Below, one piece after another: positions 17,045-25,152 of a DNA stretch of 64,000 nt. Under the pieces are notes generated by a model, which worked only from the letters and a program-made list of their open reading frames with translations, had not been told where the DNA came from and did not search any database. Position numbers and translations under genes: made by a program. The stretch is from positions 2,294,001 to 2,358,000 of the forward strand of contig NC_018017.1 in NCBI RefSeq assembly GCF_000243155.2. The letters run 5' to 3'. Within the stretch, counting starts at the first letter, position 1; each line of letters opens with the position of its first letter. This stretch comes from Desulfitobacterium dehalogenans ATCC 51507 (GTDB taxonomy: Bacteria; Bacillota; Desulfitobacteriia; Desulfitobacteriales; Desulfitobacteriaceae).

Positions 17045-18469
17045 CTACAGTAAAGGGGAAAGAAGGCGAGCTAAAGCGATTTGAAAAGAAAAGAGAGGTG
17101 TTCTGCTTTGGAGATCCTCTTGTGTCATCTGAATACTATCCGTTAAATCCTGTTCTTGATCGCGAACCAATTCCTCTGCAAAATCAGAACTAAAGATCAC
17201 TGCACTCAATTCAAAATCAATTTGAAAGCTTCGTATGTCAAAATTGGCAGATCCTACAACACTTATTTCTTTATCAATGGTTAATACCTTGCTATGCAGA
17301 ATCCCCTTTTGGTATTGATAGACTTCGACACCCGATGGAATTAAGTCGTTGAAATATGAGGAAGATGCAAGGAAAGTAAGCCTATGGTCAGGTTTTCCCT
17401 GGACTATGATTTTAACCGATACTCCCCTGGAGGCAGCGGTTTTTAAGGCCATAATCATGCTTTCATCCGGTATAAAATAAGGAGTAGTCACCACTATTTC
17501 CTTTTGAGCAGTACATAACATAGTAAAAAACAGTTCTTTTATGGCTTCATACTTCGAATCCGGTCCTCCTCCAATAATTTGTACAAGCTTTTCCCCGTCC
17601 GTCTTGCACTTAGGAAAATAACGATATTCCCTATGAATTTCCTTCGTAAGATAATACCAGTCATTGAAAAAGGTCTCCTGGATGGTGTGTACACTGGTTC
17701 CTTCAATACGTAGATGGGTATCCCGCCAAAATCCATAGTTGGAACTACGGGATAAGTATTCATCTCCAATATTGATGCCTCCAAGATAACCAATCCTGCC
17801 ATCAATGACCACCAGTTTCCTATGATTACGATAGTTCAAAGTAAAGAGTGCTTTCGGAAAGCTTAGGGGTAAAAACCACTGTATTTCTACTCCTGCAGAT
17901 TTCAGCTTCTTAGAAAAATCCTTCGAGAGACTACGGCTGCCCAGCCCATCGAAAACTAAACGCACCTTTATTCCCTCACAGGCTTTACGTATCAGGATCT
18001 GTTGAATAGTCCTACCAATAACATCGTCATGAAAAATATAGTACTCCATATGAATATGATCTCGGGCCCTTTCTAAATCCTGGAGTAATGCCTTGAACTT
18101 TTCTTGTCCATTATGGAGAAGGGAAACGGAATTATTTCGAGATAAAGGCGCAAAAGCCTTACTTAACAAGAGTCTTGACAGGCTTTTTGAGCCTATCGAC
18201 TCTTGGATATAGATCTCTTCTTTCAAGAATGCCTGCTTTTGCTGATGAGACAAACGAGGCAATCGTTCTCCCGGTATATGTTTCTGCCGAAATAACTTTC
18301 TTTTAATTGGAGTACAGCCGAAAACCATGTAGATTAGCAATCCGAGCAGAGGATTGATGGCAAGAAAGGACAGCCAAGAGGCGGTCTTTTCTGGATTGTT
18401 TTTTTCTAAGTATACAATAAGTAGCGCCAGTAAAAGAGCTAAGAATCCTAAACCTATAAGGAGTTTCAT
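17045..18469 (-). CDS. cls: cardiolipin synthase (phospholipase D family)
   Basis: This enzyme condenses two phosphatidylglycerols to cardiolipin and glycerol at the membrane. It has 474 residues: two N-terminal membrane helices (about 1-25 and 35-55), then two PLD domains with complete HKD motifs, HRKLVVIDGRIGYLGG near residue 215 and HSKVLTIDKEISVVGSANFD near 395. Length and layout match the bacterial Cls family. ATG 18469 is preferred to an upstream in-frame GTG (18481) because AAGGTG lies 9 bases before it. It is immediately downstream of the terminator that follows the chromate-transporter pair, so it must use its own promoter. Confidence 0.95.
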   Translation of the reverse strand: MKLLIGLGFLALLLALLIVYLEKNNPEKTASWLSFLAINPLLGLLIYMVFGCTPIKRKLFRQKHIPGERLPRLSHQQKQAFLKEEIYIQESIGSKSLSRLLLSKAFAPLSRNNSVSLLHNGQEKFKALLQDLERARDHIHMEYYIFHDDVIGRTIQQILIRKACEGIKVRLVFDGLGSRSLSKDFSKKLKSAGVEIQWFLPLSFPKALFTLNYRNHRKLVVIDGRIGYLGGINIGDEYLSRSSNYGFWRDTHLRIEGTSVHTIQETFFNDWYYLTKEIHREYRYFPKCKTDGEKLVQIIGGGPDSKYEAIKELFFTMLCTAQKEIVVTTPYFIPDESMIMALKTAASRGVSVKIIVQGKPDHRLTFLASSSYFNDLIPSGVEVYQYQKGILHSKVLTIDKEISVVGSANFDIRSFQIDFELSAVIFSSDFAEELVRDQEQDLTDSIQMTQEDLQSRTPLFSFQIALARLLSPLL

Positions 18470-18516
18470 CAAGTTTATCACCTTGTCCTGACACTGTTTT
18501 ACTCACTTAGTATTAC

Positions 18517-18545
18517 AAAAAAAAGCAACTTCAATGCGAAGTCAC
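18517..18545 (-). terminator. terminator after the chromate-transporter pair
   Basis: Stem-loop GACTTC / GAAGTT with a 5-base loop, followed on the minus strand by eight T, 10 bases past the stop codon at 18556. Confidence 0.85.
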
Positions 18546-18555
18546 TTTTTCAAAA

Positions 18556-19098
18556 TCAATCCTTCTTTCTTCCGTAGGCAAAATACCCAAAGACCATAGC
18601 ACTTATCACTAGGATACCAGGATGAATGTTCGTCATGAATATTATGGCGAGGGCTATTACAGCAATGGCCCAGGTACTTCGATATTTTTTAGGGAAGGCA
18701 TTTTTACCCAAATCATAAGCAGACTGAGCAATTAGAACCACCACTACAGGTCTTACGGCGATGAGAGCAGCACTCAGTGCCGGTGTATGAGAGTACCGTA
18801 TTAGCAGATCCCCTAAAATCACCACAGCAAACGTTGAAAGGAGAGTACCCAAGAGACCTGCAAAAGCACCAGGCCAACCTGCCACCCTATACCCCATGTA
18901 GCTTGCCAACTTAGTGGCAATGGGACCCGGTAATGAGTTCCCAATAGCTAAAGCATCCGCAAATTCCTCATCCGTTAGCCATTTATATCGAGTAACTGCC
19001 TCCCGTTGAATTAAGGGAATCATGGCAGGACCTCCGCCAAAACCCAAATTGGTTGCACGAGCACAGCCAATAAACACTTCCCATAACTTCTTTAACAT
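18556..19098 (-). CDS. half-size chromate transporter, second of a pair
   Basis: A 180-residue CHR-family membrane protein with the diagnostic N-terminal FGGGPAMIPLIQREAV and SLPGPIATKLASYMGYRVAGWPGAFAGLLGT motifs and five or six hydrophobic segments. Half-size CHR proteins function as heterodimers encoded by adjacent genes in opposite membrane orientation, as here with the gene at 19124-19651. The family expels chromate, probably with other physiological anions as natural substrates. A GGAGGTGATAA Shine-Dalgarno supports ATG 19098; the gap to the partner is 25 bases. Confidence 0.92.
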   Translation of the reverse strand: MLKKLWEVFIGCARATNLGFGGGPAMIPLIQREAVTRYKWLTDEEFADALAIGNSLPGPIATKLASYMGYRVAGWPGAFAGLLGTLLSTFAVVILGDLLIRYSHTPALSAALIAVRPVVVVLIAQSAYDLGKNAFPKKYRSTWAIAVIALAIIFMTNIHPGILVISAMVFGYFAYGRKKD

Positions 19099-19123
19099 AG
19101 TTTATCACCTCCGAGCAACACTC

Positions 19124-19651
19124 TTACTGAAAGACAATGATTCCAAAGATCATCGACAGAACAATCACAATTCCTGGGTGAAGCTTGAGCTTGTAAAGGC
19201 AGATAATGGCTCCCCCAGCTATGACCCAACTCCAAATACTTGGAAAAGCACTTAAGCCCATATCCAATGCTGTTTTAGCAACCAGGACAGTCACCAAAGG
19301 CCGAACCCCGGTTAAAGCACCTTTAAGTATAGGAGAATTGCTATGCTTCATCAAAAAACCCGTCAAAGCAATAACTAAAATAGAGGTAAGAGCTAAAGTT
19401 CCCAGCAAAGCGGCCAATACCCCCGGCCATCCCGCCACATGGTAACCAACATAACCGGACAAAAGAGTAGCAATGGGACCCGGTAATGAGGTTACAATAG
19501 CCAAGCCTTCAGAGAATTGCTCTATAGACATCCAACCATGATTGATGACTTCTGCTTGAATTAATGGAATGATGGCTGGACCACCACCAAATGCTAAATT
19601 GCTAGCACGGAAAAATGCTAAAAAGAGCTCTAGTAATTCCAACGATTTCAT
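19124..19651 (-). CDS. half-size chromate transporter, first of a pair
   Basis: A 175-residue CHR protein with the same signatures as its partner (FGGGPAIIPLIQAEVI near residue 20, SLPGPIATLLSGYVGYHVAGWPG near 55) and about 45 per cent visible identity to it by eye, consistent with an old tandem duplication. The GAGGAG Shine-Dalgarno abuts ATG 19651. An in-frame TTG at 19642 has ideal spacing, so the protein may be three residues shorter. It is first in the operon; the 181-base gap upstream holds the terminator of the next gene. Confidence 0.92.
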   Translation of the reverse strand: MKSLELLELFLAFFRASNLAFGGGPAIIPLIQAEVINHGWMSIEQFSEGLAIVTSLPGPIATLLSGYVGYHVAGWPGVLAALLGTLALTSILVIALTGFLMKHSNSPILKGALTGVRPLVTVLVAKTALDMGLSAFPSIWSWVIAGGAIICLYKLKLHPGIVIVLSMIFGIIVFQ

Positions 19652-19776
19652 CTCCTCATTCTACAAACCTCTCACATGGTTATCATTATAACAAAGACCT
19701 TCTCAATTGAGAATATTAAAAAGCAAAAAGGCCGTTGCAAAGCCTTCTCCTATGATAAGCATTCCTAGACATTAAC

Positions 19777-19802
19777 AAAGGGGCTGCAGCAACAGCCCCT
19801 TT
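19777..19802 (-). terminator. terminator of the CotF-like gene
   Basis: Perfect stem AAAGGGGCTG / CAGCCCCTTT with a 6-base loop, 31 bases past the stop on the minus strand, followed by a TTTG tract. Confidence 0.8.
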
Positions 19803-19832
19803 ATATCATTATCTAATTGTCCATTGTATTAC

Positions 19833-20351
19833 TTACTGAACATTGTACATACCGTGAGATTTCATATAATTAAAGAGTTCTTCGCCATGTTCCTGCTCTT
19901 CTTTTTGAATATGATTGAGAGCTTGCCTAAGATTTTTATCCTGAAATTCAAAAATTGCTGTATCATAGGTTCCAGAGATATACTTTTCAGTAGAGAGCAT
20001 ATCGTTGACCATATTAAAATCGTTTTGGCTGTAATTCTTGCTCCCTTGAGACTGGGTTCCGGACATTCCCTGCATACCCTGTCCCTGTTGTTGCATCCCT
20101 TGTCCCTGCTGTTGCATCCCTTGGCTTTGTTGTCCCTGACCTTGACTCATGGACGGAGCTTGACCGGCAATCATCTGATTGATGGTATCATAATGTTGCT
20201 GTTCATGAGAAGCAAGGGTTTGGAAGATCTGCTTAAGATTTGAGCATTCGGCTTCATTTGCATATTTACTATATTTTTGGATACATAACTCTTCGTGACT
20301 CTTTAAGTCTTCAAGAAACATTTGTTCTTTTTGGCTAAGTTGGACTTGCAT
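19833..20351 (-). CDS. CotF-like spore coat protein with a Gln/Met/Gly-rich insert
   Basis: A 172-residue protein. The two halves (residues about 5-65 and 110-168) each contain helical ferritin-like segments with acidic and histidine residues (DLKSHEELCIQKYSKYA, LASHEQQHYDTINQM; YISGTYDTAIFEF, HIQKEEQEHGEELFNYM), matching the Coat_F family. They are separated by a low-complexity stretch (about 70-105) built of repeated QQQGQGM units. The family is part of the spore coat. The His/Glu pattern could also bind metal, but that is inference. GGGAGGTG precedes ATG 20351. Confidence 0.88.
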   Translation of the reverse strand: MQVQLSQKEQMFLEDLKSHEELCIQKYSKYANEAECSNLKQIFQTLASHEQQHYDTINQMIAGQAPSMSQGQGQQSQGMQQQGQGMQQQGQGMQGMSGTQSQGSKNYSQNDFNMVNDMLSTEKYISGTYDTAIFEFQDKNLRQALNHIQKEEQEHGEELFNYMKSHGMYNVQ

Positions 20352-20519
20352 TAAGACACCTCCCTAAAATCTTAACCCTAGTGTTTACTAATAAATAAAA
20401 ACTATGTATCTATTAACCAAAAAACTTTAATTAAAAGCTTCACACTGAAACTTTTTTCTTTCTCCGGCGTACTTTAGAATGAAGAAGTAACATTATGTAC
20501 TATGGGAGGGGGTATTAAT

Positions 20520-20726
20520 ATGAATAAACGTCTTTACCGTTCAGGGAGAGAAAAAATGTTGGCTGGAGTTTGTGGTGGCTTGGGCGAGTATTTTGATGTG
20601 GATCCAACTCTTATACGGCTGGCTGTTGTTATTGCAATTTTTGGTGCGGGCATGGGATTTTTCGCCTATCTTATCGCTTGGATTGTTATTCCCAAGAATC
20701 CCGATCACAACTACTTACACCCATGA
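20520..20726 (+). CDS. PspC-domain protein
   Basis: A 68-residue protein that is essentially one PspC domain: [30 protein letters not shown] followed by one or two membrane helices ([23 protein letters not shown]). PspC proteins sit in the membrane and in other bacteria take part in envelope-stress responses; small stand-alone forms are common in Firmicutes. ATG 20520 is chosen because GGGAGGGGG lies just upstream; a more distal ATG at 20502 lies before that site. A terminator follows. Confidence 0.92.
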   Translation: MNKRLYRSGREKMLAGVCGGLGEYFDVDPTLIRLAVVIAIFGAGMGFFAYLIAWIVIPKNPDHNYLHP

Positions 20727-20767
20727 TTTTCTTTCGACTCCTTACCCAGAATGCTTCTAACCATAGA

Positions 20768-20800
20768 AATGCCCCTTGATGCAAATCAGGCGGGCATTTT
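20768..20800 (+). terminator. terminator of the PspC gene
   Basis: Stem AATGCCC / GGGCATT with a 17-base loop, followed by TTTCC, 42 bases past the stop. Confidence 0.75.
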
Positions 20801-20890
20801 CCTTTGCCCTCATACTTTATTGTAAAAGGGTTAAATTAATCAACAGGACTAGACTTTAACTTAAGAGAGATTTTAACCGGGAGGAATACA

Positions 20891-21196
20891 ATGTACAGAA
20901 TGTCGGAAGAACTACAACAAAAAGTCTTTAATAATTTTAAGAAAGTCATGGATAAACAAAATTCTGAACTTATCAATAAAGATTTATACTACCACCTTAA
21001 CCTTAACTGTAATTTCGTGGCTCATTTTAATCTGCAGGGATTTCGCGAAGCTTATTCCGGTGAGAACTTTAAAGCATTCATGGATTATTTTAACCCCGAC
21101 TCCCCCTCAAGTCAGTGGTTGGAAGCTCCTGAAATCAGTGCTGAATTCATTCCCCTCAATCGATCTATGGTGGAATATGTATCTCAAAACCATTAA
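20891..21196 (+). CDS. small protein of unknown function, 101 residues
   Basis: Not recognised. It has a good start (GGGAGGAAT before ATG 20891) and a terminator directly after it, so it is very likely a real gene. The protein has an N-terminal amphipathic helix (residues about 4-25), a middle part HLNLNCNFVAHFNLQGFREAYSG and an acidic/Pro-rich C-terminal half. No signal peptide or membrane segment is visible. It is convergent with the DUF6765 gene. Confidence 0.75.
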   Translation: MYRMSEELQQKVFNNFKKVMDKQNSELINKDLYYHLNLNCNFVAHFNLQGFREAYSGENFKAFMDYFNPDSPSSQWLEAPEISAEFIPLNRSMVEYVSQNH

Positions 21197-21205
21197 ATCA
21201 AAAAA

Positions 21206-21233
21206 AGTACCCGAGAATTTTTCTGGGGTACCT
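21206..21233. terminator. bidirectional terminator between convergent genes
   Basis: Stem AGTACCC / GGGTACC with T-rich sequence on both sides. It can end both the 101-residue protein gene and the DUF6765 gene. Confidence 0.8.
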
Positions 21234-21251
21234 TATAAAATGGCTGAAATA

Positions 21252-22367
21252 TTATGCTGGAAAAAACAACTGGTGTTCATTGCAATAATGTTGGAATTTT
21301 TTCTTATACCATTTAACAGCGAGTATAAAATGATACCAATGGGTGTTTTCAAAATTATCGACACATACAGCACCCTTTACTCGTCTGTTATTAAATTTTT
21401 TGGGATTATAATTAACAAAAGCCTGCCGCAACCATGTGTCATCCTCATAAGTCCATAGAGCTTTATCATTTTTTTCAAATAAACCATGTTTAAGCATGAG
21501 TTTCTGCCAATTCTTTATCCGGGCTTGATCATGTCCTTTAAATATAAGGGCCTGCCAAAGAAGGTCAAAATTATCGAACTTTATACTTTGATCCCGATGG
21601 TGTGGATACAAAGTTAAATAATGATCAAGATGCTGTTTAATCTTGTGAAATGCTCGCTGATATCTTTCCCGGTTATCTACTTCCACTCGTTTGTGAGATC
21701 CTCGAAAATCATCGCTATGGTCGTACTCATAGGACCAGACCAAATAGGGGAGATCAGGAAAATCCATAGCTTGAGCATGACCATAGGCAGGCATTACCCT
21801 ATCAAAATATTTTTCGATTTTCTCCCCACCCAAATCCCTGAGGAAATCTGTAAAATGTTCTCTATGCTGTAAAGAAATCAAAGTCTTAACTTGACAATTA
21901 TCAATGGCATTGACTTTACTTAACATTCCACTAAAGCCTTGATGAGAAAAAGTATCTGCAAAGGAGTGTAAAACCATACCAAATTTAATCAGATTATCTT
22001 CCTGGAATGCTTCAGCGAGTATGTCAAGGATAATAGGTGACTCTTCTTTGCAGCGAAGTTTTTTGGTAAATCGCTTCCCACTGCAGCCCGGTACAAAGTG
22101 AAAGGCGGTCGTATTATTCACCATGGACTCATAATTAAAGGTGTCCATACGAAAATACGAATGACAGGTCGCGATATTGAAGAAAGCCGGTGTATTGTCC
22201 ACTGAATCCAGCACTTCGTTTTGGGCAATATTTTGGAGAAAAATCAAGTTAATTTTAGCATCATCGACAAATTGGGAAGCATAGGCAATACGATTTGCGC
22301 TTTTCTTCTTAAATCCACAGGCTCTACTCAAAGCCAAAACCGCATAAAAATGAGCATCTTTCTTCAA
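21252..22367 (-). CDS. DUF6765-type protein, possible phospholipase C-like fold
   Basis: A 371-residue protein that resembles the DUF6765 family: an N terminus of the KDAHFYAVLALSRACGF type, a conserved His-containing helix FGMVLHSFADTFSHQGFSG near residue 135, and several further His and Asp residues. The spacing of histidines resembles zinc-dependent phospholipase C/S1 nuclease folds; that link is inference. I place the start at TTG 22367, because GGAGGGGG lies 5 bases before it and the product then begins at the family's usual N terminus. The ATG at 22388 lies upstream of that site. It is divergent from the DUF4474 gene. Confidence 0.75.
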   Translation of the reverse strand: MKKDAHFYAVLALSRACGFKKKSANRIAYASQFVDDAKINLIFLQNIAQNEVLDSVDNTPAFFNIATCHSYFRMDTFNYESMVNNTTAFHFVPGCSGKRFTKKLRCKEESPIILDILAEAFQEDNLIKFGMVLHSFADTFSHQGFSGMLSKVNAIDNCQVKTLISLQHREHFTDFLRDLGGEKIEKYFDRVMPAYGHAQAMDFPDLPYLVWSYEYDHSDDFRGSHKRVEVDNRERYQRAFHKIKQHLDHYLTLYPHHRDQSIKFDNFDLLWQALIFKGHDQARIKNWQKLMLKHGLFEKNDKALWTYEDDTWLRQAFVNYNPKKFNNRRVKGAVCVDNFENTHWYHFILAVKWYKKKFQHYCNEHQLFFPA

Positions 22368-22453
22368 TTTCTCCCCCTCCAATGCCATTAATTGACTAAT
22401 TTATGCACCATTCTATGCATGAACTCAATAATATGTACTGGAGGGGGATTTGC

Positions 22454-23335
22454 ATGTCGGATTTAAACCTTATATCGCAAGGGACAGGGGACGTTGAATT
22501 AGATAAGGCTATTGCAATCGCCGGGTATGCATATGATGCAAGCCAAGATATCTTCATCTCCACCATGGACCCTTGGCAAAGAAGTATTGGCTATTGTCGG
22601 CTTTATGACGAAGCGGCTGCCCCCATGGGGATGATCATTGACAGTGACCCTATCTACTTTGTTTATAAGAATAAAAAGTGGATGGTAGGTATCTGGAAAG
22701 GTCAATACGATATGGTCACCGGGGGAGAAGTCGGGGTCTACACCAATGGAGTCGGTGTGAAGTTTCCTAAAATCTTTACAGGAATCTACTATCAGTCGGC
22801 AGGCAATGAGGATTGCCTTCATATGGCCTTCACCCTCAAAAAAGGGAATCGGGTTCTCTTTACTCGGGAAGGCCGGCATTGGTGGCTTACGGGCTTTGTT
22901 TTGGGTGAGTTTTCGGAGCCCTCTGAACTCACTATGGACATTAAAATTACCCTGGAATCTGCAGAGATGCGGGATGCCTTTTTGGAGGGTATGAAAAAAA
23001 CGGGGTATTCTGAAAAGGATGTCAAGGTACACGGAAATACGGTATCCTTTACCTTTGGCCACCCCCGCTCTGCTCAGCCCTTTACCCGTACACCGAAAAC
23101 TGATCGGATTATTCAAAGAAAGAACGAGCTGCTCTGCCAAAGTTATCAGGAAATAACGAAACCCTATGCAACCTTCCCTGAAAAACTAGAAGCAATCAAA
23201 GAAGACCTTCCGGGTATGTATCGACTGATCATGAATATGGGTAAGAGCAAACAAGTGTTTGAAATCATTGTACTGCTTACCCTATTGGGAGCAGTCATCC
23301 TAACGCGACATGCCCAACGGCAGCTTGAAGACTAA
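22454..23335 (+). CDS. DUF4474 domain protein
   Basis: A 293-residue protein with the DUF4474 hallmark near the N terminus (IAGYAYDASQDIFISTMDPWQRSIGYCRLYDEAA) followed by a Trp- and Gly-rich beta region (KWMVGIWKGQYDMVTGGEVGVY) and a single membrane helix near the C terminus (VFEIIVLLTLLGAVIL). The function of the family is unknown; it is common in spore formers. ATG 22454 has GGAGGGGG upstream. The 86-base gap to the divergent DUF6765 gene must contain both promoters. Its 3' end overlaps the convergent ABC exporter gene by 4 bases. Confidence 0.88.
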   Translation: MSDLNLISQGTGDVELDKAIAIAGYAYDASQDIFISTMDPWQRSIGYCRLYDEAAAPMGMIIDSDPIYFVYKNKKWMVGIWKGQYDMVTGGEVGVYTNGVGVKFPKIFTGIYYQSAGNEDCLHMAFTLKKGNRVLFTREGRHWWLTGFVLGEFSEPSELTMDIKITLESAEMRDAFLEGMKKTGYSEKDVKVHGNTVSFTFGHPRSAQPFTRTPKTDRIIQRKNELLCQSYQEITKPYATFPEKLEAIKEDLPGMYRLIMNMGKSKQVFEIIVLLTLLGAVILTRHAQRQLED

Positions 23336-25152
23336 TGACCTCTAATTGGCCCTTGTTGGAGCAGAAACATTTTGTAATACAAGCCTTTTTGAGCGAGGAG
23401 TCCGTTATGATTGCCTCGCTCTACAATTTGTCCCTGATGTAAGACAAGAATAAGGTCGGCATCCTGTATGGTAGAAAGGCGATGAGCAATAGCGATCGTA
23501 CTGCGCCCTTGGCGCATTTTGTTTAAGGCTATTTGAATAGCATCCTCCGTCTCTGTATCGACACTAGCCGTAGCTTCATCGAGGATAAGTATTTTAGGTT
23601 CTCCGGCAATGGTCCGGGCAAAACATATGAGTTGCCGTTGACCACTGGAGAGTGTCGATCCCCTTTCATTGACAGGTTCCTGATACCCCTTTTCCAGCCT
23701 GTTGATGAATTTATCAGCCTCCACAAATTCTGCCGCAGCCTTGACCTCCCGTTCCTTGAGTTGGGGTCGATTGAGATGAATATTATCGGCAATATCTCCA
23801 ACAAATAGAAAAGGGTCCTGGGCGACAAGGCCAATCCGGGTGCGCAATTCCTCTTGTGAAAAGTCTTTTAAGGGTATACCATCAATCAGGATTTTTCCTT
23901 CATCAACAGGGTAAAATTTCATTAAGAGATTGGAAATCGTGCTTTTTCCGCTCCCAGTATGACCCACTAGAGCTACAGTCTCCCCAGGGCGAACAGTGAA
24001 GGAGATATTTTTTAATACTTCGGTGACACCGTCATAGGAAAAACTGACATCTCGAAACTCAATCTCACCTTTTTCTATAGTATGAGTAGGACTGTCATCT
24101 GCTTCCTGAAAAGAATTCAATCCAAAGGCGGTAGTGGTTCGTTCATCATCCAGCACTTCAAAGACCCTTTCCGCGGCGATAATAGCTTGCTGAAGCTGAG
24201 AAAGTCGCATTAAGATCATATTCACCGGGTCAATGAAACGATCCAGATAATTGATAAAAGCATAGAGCACTCCCACTTCCACCGGACCAATTATGGATTC
24301 CAGACCAAAGAAACCTAAGACCAAAATCAAGGCAAAGGTATACAGTAGATCCACTGCCGGACGCATAAGGGTGCTTTCCAATTTAATATTGGCAATGGCC
24401 GCACCATAATATTTCTCGTTGATCCCAGCAAATTTCTTTTGAAAGATTTTTTCCTGCCTCATCATTTGAATAATATTCATACCTTGGATGGACTCATTGA
24501 GCATAGCATTAAGCCGGCTAAGTTCTGCCCGTGAAATCCTGTATATCTTAGAGCTAATCTTGCGGTAGATTTGCATTAAACCAATGATTATAGGGAGAAG
24601 AAGCAAGCAGAAAGCAGCTAATCGAACATCCAAGCTAAACATAGCGATAAATATACCCAAAAGAAAGACTATATTCTGTACATAGGTTGATAGTACACCG
24701 ATATAAAGATCTTTAATTGCCTCAGTGTCATTGGTGACCCTTGAGACTAAGGCTCCTGCCGGAGTCCGATCAAAGACACTCATGGCCAAATATTGAACCT
24801 TACTGAAAATATCCACCCTGATTTGTTGAATAATGAGTAAGGCGATTTTATTAAAACGGATCAATTGATGATATTGAAGGAAGGAAGCTAAGATAACCAA
24901 CAGAAGATATCCTCCCCCAAGGAGAATTAAAGGTATTGGATCAAGAAGGCGAGGGGTTAGGTAATCATCTAAAAAGACTTTAATCAATACGGGCCCGGCT
25001 ACATCGGCCGCGGTGCCCAAAACGAGCAATATAAAGGCAAAAACCAGGGCTTTAATATGAGGTTTCAAATAGTTAAGGAGCCTGAGGATAGTCTTCCCCT
25101 GCCCGGCGAGACCGGCTTTGTGCTCCAAATCTTCGGAAATAAGTGTACTCAC
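23332..25152 (-). CDS. heterodimeric ABC exporter, subunit with the canonical ATP site (BmrD/YheH-like)
   Basis: A 606-residue half transporter with six membrane segments (residues about 35-320) and an ATPase domain: Walker A GHTGSGKST near residue 400, Q-loop LVAQDPFLF, signature LSSGQRQLICFAR, Walker B ILILDEATASVD with the catalytic Glu, and switch His in AIAHRLSTI. Its partner has Asp at the catalytic position, so this subunit probably provides the hydrolytically competent Walker B. Studied relatives export drugs, lipids or peptides; the substrate here is unknown. The start codon overlaps the stop of the upstream subunit (ATGA). Confidence 0.93.
   Translation of the reverse strand: MSTLISEDLEHKAGLAGQGKTILRLLNYLKPHIKALVFAFILLVLGTAADVAGPVLIKVFLDDYLTPRLLDPIPLILLGGGYLLLVILASFLQYHQLIRFNKIALLIIQQIRVDIFSKVQYLAMSVFDRTPAGALVSRVTNDTEAIKDLYIGVLSTYVQNIVFLLGIFIAMFSLDVRLAAFCLLLLPIIIGLMQIYRKISSKIYRISRAELSRLNAMLNESIQGMNIIQMMRQEKIFQKKFAGINEKYYGAAIANIKLESTLMRPAVDLLYTFALILVLGFFGLESIIGPVEVGVLYAFINYLDRFIDPVNMILMRLSQLQQAIIAAERVFEVLDDERTTTAFGLNSFQEADDSPTHTIEKGEIEFRDVSFSYDGVTEVLKNISFTVRPGETVALVGHTGSGKSTISNLLMKFYPVDEGKILIDGIPLKDFSQEELRTRIGLVAQDPFLFVGDIADNIHLNRPQLKEREVKAAAEFVEADKFINRLEKGYQEPVNERGSTLSSGQRQLICFARTIAGEPKILILDEATASVDTETEDAIQIALNKMRQGRSTIAIAHRLSTIQDADLILVLHQGQIVERGNHNGLLAQKGLYYKMFLLQQGPIRGH

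Noticed and set aside
20084-20125. CRISPR-like short repeats
   Set aside because: They are in-frame codons of the Gln/Met/Gly-rich segment of the CotF-like protein.
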